Part shown: one piece after another, positions 27,992 to 36,580 of the stretch
How positions within the stretch are numbered: the stretch's first letter is position 1
Layout: every line of letters begins with the position of its first letter
Source of the DNA: Colwellia sp. E2M01
GTDB taxonomy: Bacteria; Pseudomonadota; Gammaproteobacteria; Enterobacterales; Alteromonadaceae
DNA: 64,000 bases
Assembly (NCBI RefSeq): GCF_018860585.1
Contig: NZ_JAHKPR010000029.1
Coordinates: 164,152 to 228,151 of the forward strand
Direction of reading: 5' to 3'
The notes under the pieces: model-generated
What the model was told of the DNA's origin: nothing
The model's database searches: none
What the model saw: the letters and a program-made list of their open reading frames with translations, nothing else
Position numbers and translations under genes: made by a program

Positions 27992-28042
27992 AAATTTCAG
28001 ACCAATATTTATTACCAAAGTTCTTTTAACTTAAAGGTTAAT

Positions 28043-28447
28043 ATGTCAACAACCCAAACGACTAAAAGCACCTCAACACGACTAGATAAATGGTTATGGG
28101 CAGCAAGGTTTTATCGTACTCGAGCCATTGCGAAACAAATGATTGATGGTGGAAAAGTATTTTATAATGGACAGCGCACTAAGTCGGGAAAAGCCGTCGC
28201 TATTGGTGATATAATAAAAATACGACAAGGTTTTGAAGAAAAAGAAATTACCGTCATTGCATTAGCGGAGAAGCGTAGCGACGCTACTTTTGCGCAAACC
28301 TTATACCAAGAAAGTAAGCAAAGCATTGAAACACGAGAGAAAAATTCCCTTGCCCGTAAGCAAGGTATTTTATTAAGTCCTGCTAGCGATACTAAACCAG
28401 ATAAAAAACAACGTAGAAAGCTACGTGAATTTAAAGAAAGGATCTAA
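28043..28447 (+). CDS. hslR: Heat shock protein 15 (ribosome-associated, Hsp15)
   Basis: An S4-domain RNA-binding protein of 134 residues. In E. coli Hsp15 binds stalled 50S subunits that carry nascent chain and tRNA and helps recycle them after heat shock. The S4 motif is clear: RLDKWLWAARFYRTRAIAKQ (about 14-33), then GGKVFYNGQRTKSGKAV and GDIIKIRQG. The basic C-terminal tail (KKQRRKLREFKERI) is typical. An AAGG ribosome site lies 5 nt before the ATG. hslO follows after 5 bp, the same pair as in E. coli. Confidence 0.95.
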   Translation: MSTTQTTKSTSTRLDKWLWAARFYRTRAIAKQMIDGGKVFYNGQRTKSGKAVAIGDIIKIRQGFEEKEITVIALAEKRSDATFAQTLYQESKQSIETREKNSLARKQGILLSPASDTKPDKKQRRKLREFKERI

Positions 28448-28452
28448 CCATT

Positions 28453-29325
28453 ATGAGCCAATTTAACGTATTAAATCGTTACTTATTTACTGATGCCCAT
28501 GCCCGTGGTGAGCTAGTACAACTCAGCAGTAGCTTTAACAGTATTATTAAAAATCATAATTACCCTGTAGCTGTTGAAAAGCTATTAGGTGAACTACTCA
28601 GTGCTACTTGCTTATTAACCGCCACACTAAAGTTTGAAGGTGATATTACCGTACAATTACAAGGTGATGGTCCTGTTGGCTACATGTCAGTTAGCGGCAA
28701 TAATAATCAGCAAATGCGCGGCATTGCTAAAATGAAAGAAGAAACATCGGCGGACTCATTACAAACACTAATTGGTAAAGGCACTATGATCATTACCATT
28801 CGCCCAACCGTAGGGGAAGCTTATCAAGGTGTGGTTGCTTTAGATAAAGATAACCTTGCTGATTGTTTAGCACATTATTTTGAAGTTTCTGAGCAAATTC
28901 CAACAAAAATTTGGTTGTTTAGTGATACGGAAAAGCAACTAACGGGTGGCGCGTTAGTACAGTTACTTCCTGATGGTGATGGCAGTGTTGAAAACAAGCA
29001 AAAGCAGATAAGTGATTTTGAACACCTTTGTCAACTTACCAACACCATTAAGGCTGAAGAGTTATTTTCATTAGAAGCTGAGGCTTTGTTATATCGATTA
29101 TATCACCAAGAAGCAGTGAATATTTTTGAGCCTCAGGCAGTAAGTTATGTTTGTGGCTGCTCTGCTGATAAATGCTTATCTGCTATATCTCAAATTGAGC
29201 CGAGTGAAATTAAAGCTATTTTAGCAGAACAAGGTAAAATTTCGATGACTTGTGATTATTGTGTAACGACTTACGACTTTGATGAGTTGAGCTTACAAAA
29301 CTTTATTTCTGACGTTAGACATTAG
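28453..29325 (+). CDS. hslO: Redox-regulated chaperone Hsp33
   Basis: A holdase chaperone switched on by oxidation, 290 residues, with the normal length and domain order. The zinc-binding redox switch is intact at the C-terminus: CGC followed by the CDYC pair near residues 233 and 267 (the family C-X-C and C-X-X-C). The N-terminal domain has DGPVGYMSVSGNNNQQMRG, typical of Hsp33. It sits 5 bp after hslR and almost certainly shares its transcript. The following spacer carries several perfect inverted repeats. Confidence 0.95.
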   Translation: MSQFNVLNRYLFTDAHARGELVQLSSSFNSIIKNHNYPVAVEKLLGELLSATCLLTATLKFEGDITVQLQGDGPVGYMSVSGNNNQQMRGIAKMKEETSADSLQTLIGKGTMIITIRPTVGEAYQGVVALDKDNLADCLAHYFEVSEQIPTKIWLFSDTEKQLTGGALVQLLPDGDGSVENKQKQISDFEHLCQLTNTIKAEELFSLEAEALLYRLYHQEAVNIFEPQAVSYVCGCSADKCLSAISQIEPSEIKAILAEQGKISMTCDYCVTTYDFDELSLQNFISDVRH

Positions 29326-29354
29326 GGGCTGTTGATTTTTAGAGATGACTTTTA

Positions 29355-29437
29355 CAGCACTTGTTTGGACTTCTTTGGATTTCTTTGGATTAAGAGTAAA
29401 CATGCGATAACGCCGTATAAATTTCAAACAAGTGCTG
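29355..29437. repeat. Inverted repeat, 13-bp perfect arms, after hslO
   Basis: CAGCACTTGTTTG (29355-29367) and its exact complement CAAACAAGTGCTG (29425-29437) are separated by 57 nt. Between them lies the tandem 10-mer TTCTTTGGAT x2 (29371-29390). The spacer has no coding frame. It looks like a small non-coding or mobile-element remnant, but no transposase is present. Confidence 0.6.
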
Positions 29438-29466
29438 CCTTTAGTTGAAGTTTATATAACGTTAAA

Positions 29467-29496
29467 CCTGCTCATGTAAGCAGTTACATGAGCAGG
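29467..29496. terminator. Perfect 13-bp hairpin between hslO and CBS gene
   Basis: CCTGCTCATGTAA-GCAG-TTACATGAGCAGG, a perfect stem with a 4-nt loop between convergent genes. Neither side has a strong T-run (TTT on the minus side only), so it may be a weak bidirectional terminator, a transcript 3' stabiliser, or part of the repeat element next to it. Confidence 0.5.
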
Positions 29497-29601
29497 CTAC
29501 ACCTTGTAGTTAACACCTATAAAAAGACCAATCAAACGGCTGTAAAAACAACCGCGAAAGGTCAACACGTTCTGATAAAGTATCAGCTTATAAATAGGTT
29601 G

Positions 29602-30165
29602 TTATGCTGCTGAGTGATATAACGCATTAAAAATATTAACAAAACTAGAATCTTTATTAATATTAATAGGCACTCTTAATTGCCTAGCGATGTCACTGGC
29701 CGAGATAATACCGCGAATCATATGACTATTTTGGTCAACCACAATACAATGTTGTTGCCCTCTTTTTTGCAGCGTTTCAACCACATCATTGATGCTAGAT
29801 TTTTGTAATTCGTCATAAGAAAAAGCCTTTAACTCATTTCTTGTTTGCATAAAATCAACAACGCATAATTCCGCTCTTGGAATGCCATTGGCTTCGCGTT
29901 TAATTATTCCCTGTAGGTTTAGATCATCTAAACTCACCACGCCTAAGAAGTGAGATTTATCGACAATAATAATAAGCCTAACATGAGAATTTATCATTAA
30001 TTTTTCTGCTTCTACCGCAGAAGTTGAGGCATCCAAAACTATCGGTTGTACTGCTTCAAAATCAGTAAAAATAGTAAGGGCTGGAGAGTTTAAATCAACA
30101 CAACTATCTTTTGGACATGCTAATTCATCTATTGATTCAAGATCACATAAAGCTAAATTTTTCAT
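29602..30165 (-). CDS. CBS-domain pair protein
   Basis: A cytoplasmic 187-residue protein made almost wholly of two CBS modules, about 35-85 (VEAEKLMINSHVRLIIIVD, then FLGVVSLDDL) and about 105-165 (INDVVETLQKRGQQHCIVVDQ, then RGIISASDIARQL). CBS pairs usually bind adenine nucleotides and report energy or redox state to a partner. No catalytic domain is attached and no partner gene is adjacent, so the target is unknown. It converges on hslO and appears monocistronic. Confidence 0.8.
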   Translation of the reverse strand: MKNLALCDLESIDELACPKDSCVDLNSPALTIFTDFEAVQPIVLDASTSAVEAEKLMINSHVRLIIIVDKSHFLGVVSLDDLNLQGIIKREANGIPRAELCVVDFMQTRNELKAFSYDELQKSSINDVVETLQKRGQQHCIVVDQNSHMIRGIISASDIARQLRVPININKDSSFVNIFNALYHSAA

Positions 30166-30318
30166 AATTAACTACCTAAATTTTATTTCCTAACGAAACG
30201 ACATATACCGCTTCAATAAATAATTAAAAAGAAGCTAAGCTATCAATAAGTTAGGTATTTTTTCTGTTATATAAAATGAAATGATTAATAATAATATTTC
30301 ATGGGTGACGATATAAAA

Positions 30319-30606
30319 TTAAGAAGTAATTTGAGGTGGAGCCCTGATTGACCCTACAGCGTAAGTATTTTTTAAGTTAGGTAATTCATAACCCTTTAAA
30401 AAAAATATGTTTTGAAATGAGTAATGGTAATTTATGTTGTTAACAAAGAAGTGTTCTGCATCTATATCTGTAGTTTGACTATTCTGCTCAACATCAACTA
30501 TATAAGCTTTACTTTCGCTTATTGTATTATTCTCAAACGCAACTGCGTTTACTGAATAATTCAATAAACTAAAAGCAACAATTATACTAAGCAAATATTG
30601 ATACAT
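30319..30606 (-). CDS. Small secreted protein of unknown function, C-terminal RAPP motif
   Basis: I do not recognise a characterised family. From ATG 30606 it is 95 residues with a clear signal peptide (MYQYLLSIIVAFSLLNYSVNAVA) and then a polar mature part of about 70 residues with no Cys, ending in SIRAPPQITS. An upstream ATG at 30666 would add 20 residues before the signal, so I prefer the inner one, though it has only a weak ribosome site. Short exported proteins ending in IRAPP are a pattern I associate with marine gammaproteobacteria, from memory. The next gene, 243 bp away, is pckA on the other strand. Confidence 0.55.
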   Translation of the reverse strand: MYQYLLSIIVAFSLLNYSVNAVAFENNTISESKAYIVDVEQNSQTTDIDAEHFFVNNINYHYSFQNIFFLKGYELPNLKNTYAVGSIRAPPQITS

Positions 30607-30849
30607 AGAACTTACTTTATAAAATAAAACACAACTACTTATAACGCTAATCACATTATTGCGCAATCATTCTTGCCGTTGTTTTGTAATAAGATGTATC
30701 CATGATTTATATCAAATCTACGTAACCACTTAGATCATATTAACCTAGCTTTATACTTTCGTTTTAGGCATTACTCACTTAAGATAACTTTATAAGCGAT
30801 ATGAAAGTTTTTGAATGACCACTCATTATTATTTTAAGAGAGGATTTCT

Positions 30850-32460
30850 ATGACAACGCAAAGTAACACAATTAACTTATCACAATACGGCATATCTAAT
30901 CCTAACCAAATAATTTATAACCCATCATATGAGTTACTGTTTAGCGAAGAAACTAAACCAGAACTAAAAGGCTGTGATAAAGGAGTAGTCACAGAGCTTG
31001 GTGCGATAAATGTTAATACTGGCATATTTACTGGCCGCTCTCCTAAAGATAAATATATTGTTCGTGATGCGATAACACGCGATACAGTGTGGTGGTCAGA
31101 TCAAGGAAAAAATGACAACCACCCAATGTCTCCTGAAACCTGGCAACATTTAAAAGGTTTAGTGACTAGCCAGCTTTCAAATCAACCCTTGTTTGTGGTT
31201 GATAGCTTTTGTGGCGCAGATGAAGCAACACGCTTAAAGGTACGCTTTATCACACAAGTCGCTTGGCAAGCCCACTTTGTGAAAAATATGTTTATTCGCC
31301 CGAGCGATGATGAGCTAAAGAACTTTGAACCTGATTTTGTAGTTATGAACGGCGCCAAAACAGTTAATGATAAATGGCAAGAACAAGGCTTAAACTCTGA
31401 AAATTTTGTCGCGTTTAATTTAACTGAAAAAATTCAATTAATTGGTGGTACTTGGTACGGCGGCGAAATGAAGAAAGGTTTATTCTCAATGATGAACTAC
31501 TACCTGCCACTACAAGGAATTGCTTCTATGCATTGCAGTGCAAACGTAGGAAGCGATGGTGAAACCGCTATATTTTTTGGTTTATCTGGAACCGGTAAAA
31601 CCACCTTATCAACTGATCCGCATCGCCAACTCATCGGTGATGATGAACATGGATGGGACAATAAAGGTGTATTTAACTTTGAAGGCGGCTGTTACGCCAA
31701 AACTATCAATTTAAACAAAGAAAATGAACCTGATATTTACCAAGCGATTCGACGCGATGCTTTACTCGAGAATGTTACTGTAGATAGTCATGGTAAAATA
31801 GATTTTGATGATAATTCAAAAACAGAAAATACACGTGTGTCTTATCCTATTTATCATATAGATAACATAGTTAAACCTATTTCAAGAGCTGGCCATGCCA
31901 AAAAAGTTATATTTTTAACTGCTGATGCTTTTGGCGTATTACCGCCTGTTGCTAAGTTAACGCCTCAACAAACCGAGTATTATTTTTTATCAGGCTTTAC
32001 CGCTAAATTAGCGGGTACAGAACGCGGTGTTACTGAACCAACACCAACATTTTCTAGCTGCTTTGGAGCGGCTTTTTTAAGCTTGCATCCAACACAATAT
32101 GCTAAGGTTTTACAACAACGTATGATTGCTTCTGGAGCAGAAGCTTACTTGGTAAATACTGGTTGGAATGGTACGGGAAAACGTATTTCGATTAAAACAA
32201 CACGCGCTATTATTGATGCTATATTAGATGGTTCGATTGATCATTCTTTAACCCAAAGCATTCCTATATTTAATTTAGTCGTGCCTTTGTCACTTGCAGG
32301 TGTTGAAGATGCTATTCTTGACCCTAGAAATACTTACAGTAACGAAGCTATTTGGCATACAAAAGCTAGTGATTTAGCGACGCTTTTCATCCAAAATTTT
32401 GAAAAGTTTACTGATACTGAAAATGGCATAAAATTAGTAAGCGCAGGACCAAAAATATAA
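30850..32460 (+). CDS. pckA: Phosphoenolpyruvate carboxykinase (ATP)
   Basis: Gluconeogenic enzyme converting oxaloacetate and ATP to phosphoenolpyruvate, CO2 and ADP in the cytosol. The 536 residues match the ATP-type family length. Motifs seen are [13 protein letters not shown] near residue 58, the P-loop [11 protein letters not shown] (about 243-253), kinase-2 [10 protein letters not shown] and [12 protein letters not shown] good AGAGGA site lies before the ATG. A possible TATACT -10 is at 30752-30757 without a good -35. The gene converges on envZ across a long hairpin at 32485-32529. Together with fbp at 44115 it supplies the gluconeogenic steps expected of an amino-acid-consuming marine bacterium. 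Confidence 0.96.
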   Translation: MTTQSNTINLSQYGISNPNQIIYNPSYELLFSEETKPELKGCDKGVVTELGAINVNTGIFTGRSPKDKYIVRDAITRDTVWWSDQGKNDNHPMSPETWQHLKGLVTSQLSNQPLFVVDSFCGADEATRLKVRFITQVAWQAHFVKNMFIRPSDDELKNFEPDFVVMNGAKTVNDKWQEQGLNSENFVAFNLTEKIQLIGGTWYGGEMKKGLFSMMNYYLPLQGIASMHCSANVGSDGETAIFFGLSGTGKTTLSTDPHRQLIGDDEHGWDNKGVFNFEGGCYAKTINLNKENEPDIYQAIRRDALLENVTVDSHGKIDFDDNSKTENTRVSYPIYHIDNIVKPISRAGHAKKVIFLTADAFGVLPPVAKLTPQQTEYYFLSGFTAKLAGTERGVTEPTPTFSSCFGAAFLSLHPTQYAKVLQQRMIASGAEAYLVNTGWNGTGKRISIKTTRAIIDAILDGSIDHSLTQSIPIFNLVVPLSLAGVEDAILDPRNTYSNEAIWHTKASDLATLFIQNFEKFTDTENGIKLVSAGPKI

Positions 32461-32484
32461 CTTGTTAAAAATAACATTGAGCTG

Positions 32485-32529
32485 CCATTAACGAGTAATA
32501 ACGTTAAGTCGTTATTTACTCGTTAATGG
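32485..32529. terminator. Long hairpin overlapping the envZ 3' end, between pckA and envZ
   Basis: CCATTAACGAGTAATAACG (32485-32503) pairs with 32510-32529 through 19 bp and one bulged T around a 6-nt loop. It includes the last codons of envZ and sits 24 bp after the pckA stop. There is no T-run, so it is better seen as a stable 3' end structure or a collision-point terminator for convergent transcription. Confidence 0.5.
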
Positions 32530-33813
32530 TAAGTATATCTTAGCTTGTAAGCCGCCCGATGGTTTATTTAGTAAGCTAACATAACCGCCATGAGCTTCAA
32601 CAATACGCTTTATAATGGCAAGTCCTAAACCACTACCTTCGGCGCCTCGAGCAGTATCACCTTGCGTGAAAGGTTGAAATAAACGCTCAATATCACTTAC
32701 AGGAATCCCATCACCGTTATCACTCACCATAATAAAAGCAAAATTATCTTCCGTACCTGTAAATACGTCAATTTCTCCTTCGGTATAGCGAATAGCATTT
32801 TGTATTAAATTAGCAAGCGCCCGTTTAACCGCGACATATCGTAAAGGGATTTTAGGGCATTCACCACGATGAATGTGGATCACCCGATCATTTGGAGTCT
32901 CTACATTAACAACATCCTCAACCAGTTCGTTTAAGTCGCCCAACTCAGCCTGATCTTTAGAATCATGTCGAATGTAATCAATAAATTGATCAATGATATT
33001 ATTCATATCGTCAATATCAATCTCTATGCCTTCTTTAAGAAAAGCATCTTGCTCATTCATCATTTCACTGGCTAAACGAATTCTTGTTAACGGTGTACGC
33101 AAATCGTGAGAAATACCCGCCATAAGTAAGTTACGATCTTCTTCAAGCTGTTTTATACCTTTCGACATTTGATTGAAGGCTTGAGTAACTGCCATCACTT
33201 CTGAGGTACCACACTCTATTAATGGATCAGGAAAGTTTCCTCGTCCAACATTTTTTGCGGCAATTTCTAACGACTTTAACGGTCGGTTGAGTTGTCTTAC
33301 AAAAAGCCAGCCCCCCAAAACACTTAATAAGCCAATAACTACCATAAAAAAGATAAGTGGCGATATACTGCTTTTTTCCATGCCATTAATAGGAATTTTC
33401 ACCCAAAGGTGTGGAGCTTGTGGGGCACGGATCCAAAAAAGATAAGCATCTCCATCAGAAATTCTAACTTCTGTAGGCCCACCAAGTAACAAGGACATTT
33501 GTTCAGAACGATAAGGATAAACAATAGCATTAGCTAAGCCAGCACTCATCGCATCACTTTCTCGATAAACCCCAATATCTGTTTCGTTATGAAAGGCTTT
33601 TGCCATTTTAGGGCTCAGCCTAGCATCATCAATATCAATAAAAACAACCCGTACCTGCTTAGCTAACAATTGATTTATTTGTTGTTGGTGCGGTTCAAAA
33701 ACATAGATGGCGAAAGAGATATAAGACACAATTTGATTAATAAACAGCAAAAAACAGATTAATAAAACCGTTTGTCCAAAAGCACTACGAGGTAACATTT
33801 TCATATATACCAA
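32512..33813 (-). CDS. envZ: Osmosensor histidine kinase EnvZ
   Basis: Membrane histidine kinase of 433 residues, partner of OmpR. It has TM1 (about 13-35), a periplasmic sensor, TM2 (about 148-170), HAMP ([19 protein letters not shown]), H-box [14 protein letters not shown] with phospho-accepting His near 236, N-box [15 protein letters not shown]1 DNGDGIP and G2 GSGLGLAI. The NRPLKSLE after TM2 and the [11 protein letters not shown]-box are EnvZ-like. It lies 23 bp after ompR in the usual order. The periplasmic domain is the least conserved part, so its stimulus in this organism is unproven. Confidence 0.93.
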   Translation of the reverse strand: MVYMKMLPRSAFGQTVLLICFLLFINQIVSYISFAIYVFEPHQQQINQLLAKQVRVVFIDIDDARLSPKMAKAFHNETDIGVYRESDAMSAGLANAIVYPYRSEQMSLLLGGPTEVRISDGDAYLFWIRAPQAPHLWVKIPINGMEKSSISPLIFFMVVIGLLSVLGGWLFVRQLNRPLKSLEIAAKNVGRGNFPDPLIECGTSEVMAVTQAFNQMSKGIKQLEEDRNLLMAGISHDLRTPLTRIRLASEMMNEQDAFLKEGIEIDIDDMNNIIDQFIDYIRHDSKDQAELGDLNELVEDVVNVETPNDRVIHIHRGECPKIPLRYVAVKRALANLIQNAIRYTEGEIDVFTGTEDNFAFIMVSDNGDGIPVSDIERLFQPFTQGDTARGAEGSGLGLAIIKRIVEAHGGYVSLLNKPSGGLQAKIYLPLTSK

Positions 33814-33836
33814 GTTAAAGAGAAATTAAGCACTAG

Positions 33837-34586
33837 TTACGCTTGAGCTCCATCTGGTACAAAAACATAACCTAAACCCCAAACTGTTTGTAAATATCTA
33901 GGTTTAGTTGGATCATCTTCTAGCATTCGACGAAGCCTTGAAACCTGCACATCAATACTACGCTCAAGTGCAGAATAGTCACGACCACGAGCAAGGTTCA
34001 TTAATTTATCGCGTGATAATGGCTCTCTTGGATGAGTCACTAAGGCTTTAAGTACCGCAAACTCACCACTGGTTAGAGGCATACTAACCTCACCTTTTTG
34101 CATTTCTCTTGTGGCTAAATTTAACTGATAGCCACCAAAGCTAATGGTGTTTTCTTCTAAAGCAGGCGCTCCTGGCGCTTCTTGAGTTTTACGACGTAAT
34201 ACCGCATTAACACGGGCAAGTAACTCTCTTGGATTAAAAGGTTTTGGCATGTAATCATCGGCGCCAAGCTCTAAACCAATAATTCGGTCAACCTCGTCAC
34301 CTTTTGCCGTTAACATAACAATAGGAATGTTATTCGAGTTTTGACGTAAACGACGACAAATAGATAAGCCATCTTCACCTGGCAACATCAAATCAAGGAC
34401 AATAAGGTGAAAGTTTTCACGTTCTAATAAACGATCCATTTGCTCTGAGTTGGCCGCAGTTCTTACCGTAAAACCTTGCTCAACAAGGTAACGTTCAAGT
34501 AGAGAGCGTAAACGCATATCATCATCTACTACTAATATTTTAGGTGTTTCTTGATTCATATTTTTGGTCATTAGCTCTATTGGCAT
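33837..34586 (-). CDS. ompR: Response regulator OmpR
   Basis: Two-component DNA-binding regulator, 249 residues from ATG 34586. The receiver domain has VVDDDMRLR acidic residues, phospho-acceptor Asp65 in VLDLMLPGEDG and the switch MLTAKG. The C-terminal winged helix (GGYQLNLATREM ... VWGLGYVFVPDG) is OmpR type. In-frame ATGs at 34571 and 34559 could be the true start; the 34571 one has an AGAG site. It is followed at 23 bp by envZ. OmpR controls porin genes in enteric bacteria; its regulon here is unknown. Confidence 0.95.
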   Translation of the reverse strand: MPIELMTKNMNQETPKILVVDDDMRLRSLLERYLVEQGFTVRTAANSEQMDRLLERENFHLIVLDLMLPGEDGLSICRRLRQNSNNIPIVMLTAKGDEVDRIIGLELGADDYMPKPFNPRELLARVNAVLRRKTQEAPGAPALEENTISFGGYQLNLATREMQKGEVSMPLTSGEFAVLKALVTHPREPLSRDKLMNLARGRDYSALERSIDVQVSRLRRMLEDDPTKPRYLQTVWGLGYVFVPDGAQA

Positions 34587-34808
34587 TAAGTTCTTATACT
34601 GATATTGAGCTGATAGTTAGGTTTTTCAATGCAACTAGCTCACTCTCAGTTAATCAATTTAACTCACTATAGCGATATTATGCGTAATGAGTAAGTGACA
34701 AAAAGTAAATGCAGCCTAGCATTTGTTACAATTTATGTAGCTAGAAGGTGTTTATTAGGGGTATAGCGCTTTATTTGAGCTCCTTGCTTGGAGGCTCTTG
34801 CTTCGCTG

Positions 34809-35348
34809 CTATTGCAAATAATGAATAGCTTGCTCAGTCACACATTGAGTAAAACTTTTTTTGCGCTCTTCTTGAGAAAGTGCAGAAACAGCTTGTGTTA
34901 CTAACCTCATTTTTTCATCCCTATCTGCCGGTGGTAAATGGGCAAGTTGGCCATGAAAACAACCAAACAAACCAAAGTTTAAGGCGATATCCGACTGCAT
35001 TGTGTCATCACCTAAGCAGTTACTTAGTTTTTCCGCCAAGGTATCTCTATCCATTTCAGTAATTAGAAAATCTAAGGCATAAGTAGCGTTATCACTTTTT
35101 CGGGCGTTATTACATGCAAAAAACATATCGGCTACAGCAACAATAGGAATTAATGCTTGATGTTGCTCGCTAAAACGCTGCTTTAACCAGTCGTTATGTA
35201 TTTTATTATTTGCAGCACTTGCTTCTTGCTCAGAGCTTACTGCACTATCTGAGTTCACAGAAAAAAACCAAGCATAACTCGGTTGAACATGAAAAACGTT
35301 CAAAATAAAAAGTAACTTCAATAGGCTTTTCATAGGGTTAATTTTCAT
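34809..35348 (-). CDS. Secreted Cys-containing protein of unknown function
   Basis: I do not recognise this family. The 179-residue product has a signal peptide (about 6-26, ending PSYAWFF) and a mainly helical acidic-neutral mature domain with four Cys (near residues 79, 112, 130 and 168), which could make two disulfides in the periplasm. Met6 is an equally good start. It stands alone between ompR and the MscS gene with about 220 bp on the ompR side; no partner is suggested. Confidence 0.6.
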   Translation of the reverse strand: MKINPMKSLLKLLFILNVFHVQPSYAWFFSVNSDSAVSSEQEASAANNKIHNDWLKQRFSEQHQALIPIVAVADMFFACNNARKSDNATYALDFLITEMDRDTLAEKLSNCLGDDTMQSDIALNFGLFGCFHGQLAHLPPADRDEKMRLVTQAVSALSQEERKKSFTQCVTEQAIHYLQ

Positions 35349-35461
35349 AAAAGATATCTCAGGAGTAGATTAAAAATTACATTTTAACGGGTAATTAGAT
35401 AGAACATTAAAAGTATTATCTATTGTGCAATATGACGAATATGATGTACATAGCCAATAAA

Positions 35462-35493
35462 AAAGCCTATTTCAGTTAACTGAAATAGGCTTT
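35462..35493. terminator. Strong terminator after mscS (32-bp perfect palindrome)
   Basis: A perfect 32-nt palindrome with 5' arm AAAGCCTATTTCAGTT. On the minus strand it runs into six T residues, so it ends the mscS transcript about 50 bp after its stop. Confidence 0.88.
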
Positions 35494-35544
35494 AACAACG
35501 TCTACATGATTAGCGCTTTGCTAATTCAAAGTACTGAGCATAAA

Positions 35545-36381
35545 TTATGCACTTGGTGCTTGATGAATATGCACATCACGTTGTGGGAATGGAATGCTAA
35601 TACCTTCTTTATCAAACTCAGCTTTCACTTTTTCCATCATCTCAAAGTAAATTCCCCAGTAATCTGCAGAGTTTGACCAAGGACGTACAAATAAGTTGAT
35701 TGAACTATCGCCGTGCTCACCAACCCAAATATCAATAGGTTGATCTTTAAGGACACGCTCATCGGCTTCAAGTAAAGTACGGATAATTGATTTAGCTTTA
35801 GTAATGTCATCGTCATAACCAATACCAAACACCATATCAACACGACGTGTACCGTTAACATTAATGTTAGTTACACAGCCATTTGATAATAAAGCGTTAG
35901 GGATAATAATACGTTGGTTATCAAAAGTTTTTAAGATGGTATTAAAAATTTGAATCTCTTCTACACTACCAACAAAACCTTGTGCTTTAATCGCATCACC
36001 ATTTTTAAATGGACGGAATAATAAGATTAATACACCACCAGCAAAGTTAGCTAAGCTACCTTGTAAGGCTAAACCGACAGCTAAACCAGCAGCACCTAAG
36101 ATAGCAATGAATGATGCAGTTTGAATGCCGATCATAGATGCAAAAATGATTATTTGAATTGCTTTTAATAAAGTACCTAAAATACTTAGTAAAAATTGAT
36201 GTAATGTAACTTCAACTTTCTTTTTCGTTAGACCTAAGCCCACTAAACCAAGTATTTTTTTGATAATAAAATTACCAATAAAATAGACAATAATGGCTAA
36301 TAAAAGCTGACCACCAAAAGGAATTGCTTTTTCAACAAGCTCCTGTGCGTAATTTACAACCGTTTCTGCATTAATTTCCAT
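35545..36381 (-). CDS. mscS: Small-conductance mechanosensitive channel, MscS family
   Basis: An inner-membrane pressure-relief channel, 278 residues, near the 286 of E. coli MscS. Three hydrophobic helices are visible (about 20-42, 60-85 and 90-115). The pore helix ILGAAGLAVGLALQGSLANFAGGVLIL carries the Gly/Ala packing pattern of MscS TM3, and the beta domain follows with FVGSVEEIQIFNTILKT and DNQRIIIPNALL. The ribosome site GAGGAT lies about 8 nt before the ATG. It is divergent from the DUF748 gene, and both could respond to envelope stress; that link is inference. Confidence 0.94.
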   Translation of the reverse strand: MEINAETVVNYAQELVEKAIPFGGQLLLAIIVYFIGNFIIKKILGLVGLGLTKKKVEVTLHQFLLSILGTLLKAIQIIIFASMIGIQTASFIAILGAAGLAVGLALQGSLANFAGGVLILLFRPFKNGDAIKAQGFVGSVEEIQIFNTILKTFDNQRIIIPNALLSNGCVTNINVNGTRRVDMVFGIGYDDDITKAKSIIRTLLEADERVLKDQPIDIWVGEHGDSSINLFVRPWSNSADYWGIYFEMMEKVKAEFDKEGISIPFPQRDVHIHQAPSA

Positions 36382-36580
36382 GAAGTATATCCTCGTTATG
36401 GCTACCCAAAAGTTAATTTTTTAACAAATAAACTCGCTTTAACAAGTGTAACTTTTTTGTAAAATGGTGTAAATTATATTCCGTTTTATTTCTAACCTTT
36501 TATAAACATTAATATACACATTGAACCCGTATAATTAATAACATTTTAATTATTAGATCCAACCTAGGAATATATCCCCC

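Noticed and set aside
29461..29514. Possible integron attC-like site (GTTAAAC, hairpin, GTTAAC)
   Set aside because: The outer boxes do not fit RYYYAAC and GTTRRRY in either orientation and no integrase or cassette array is present.
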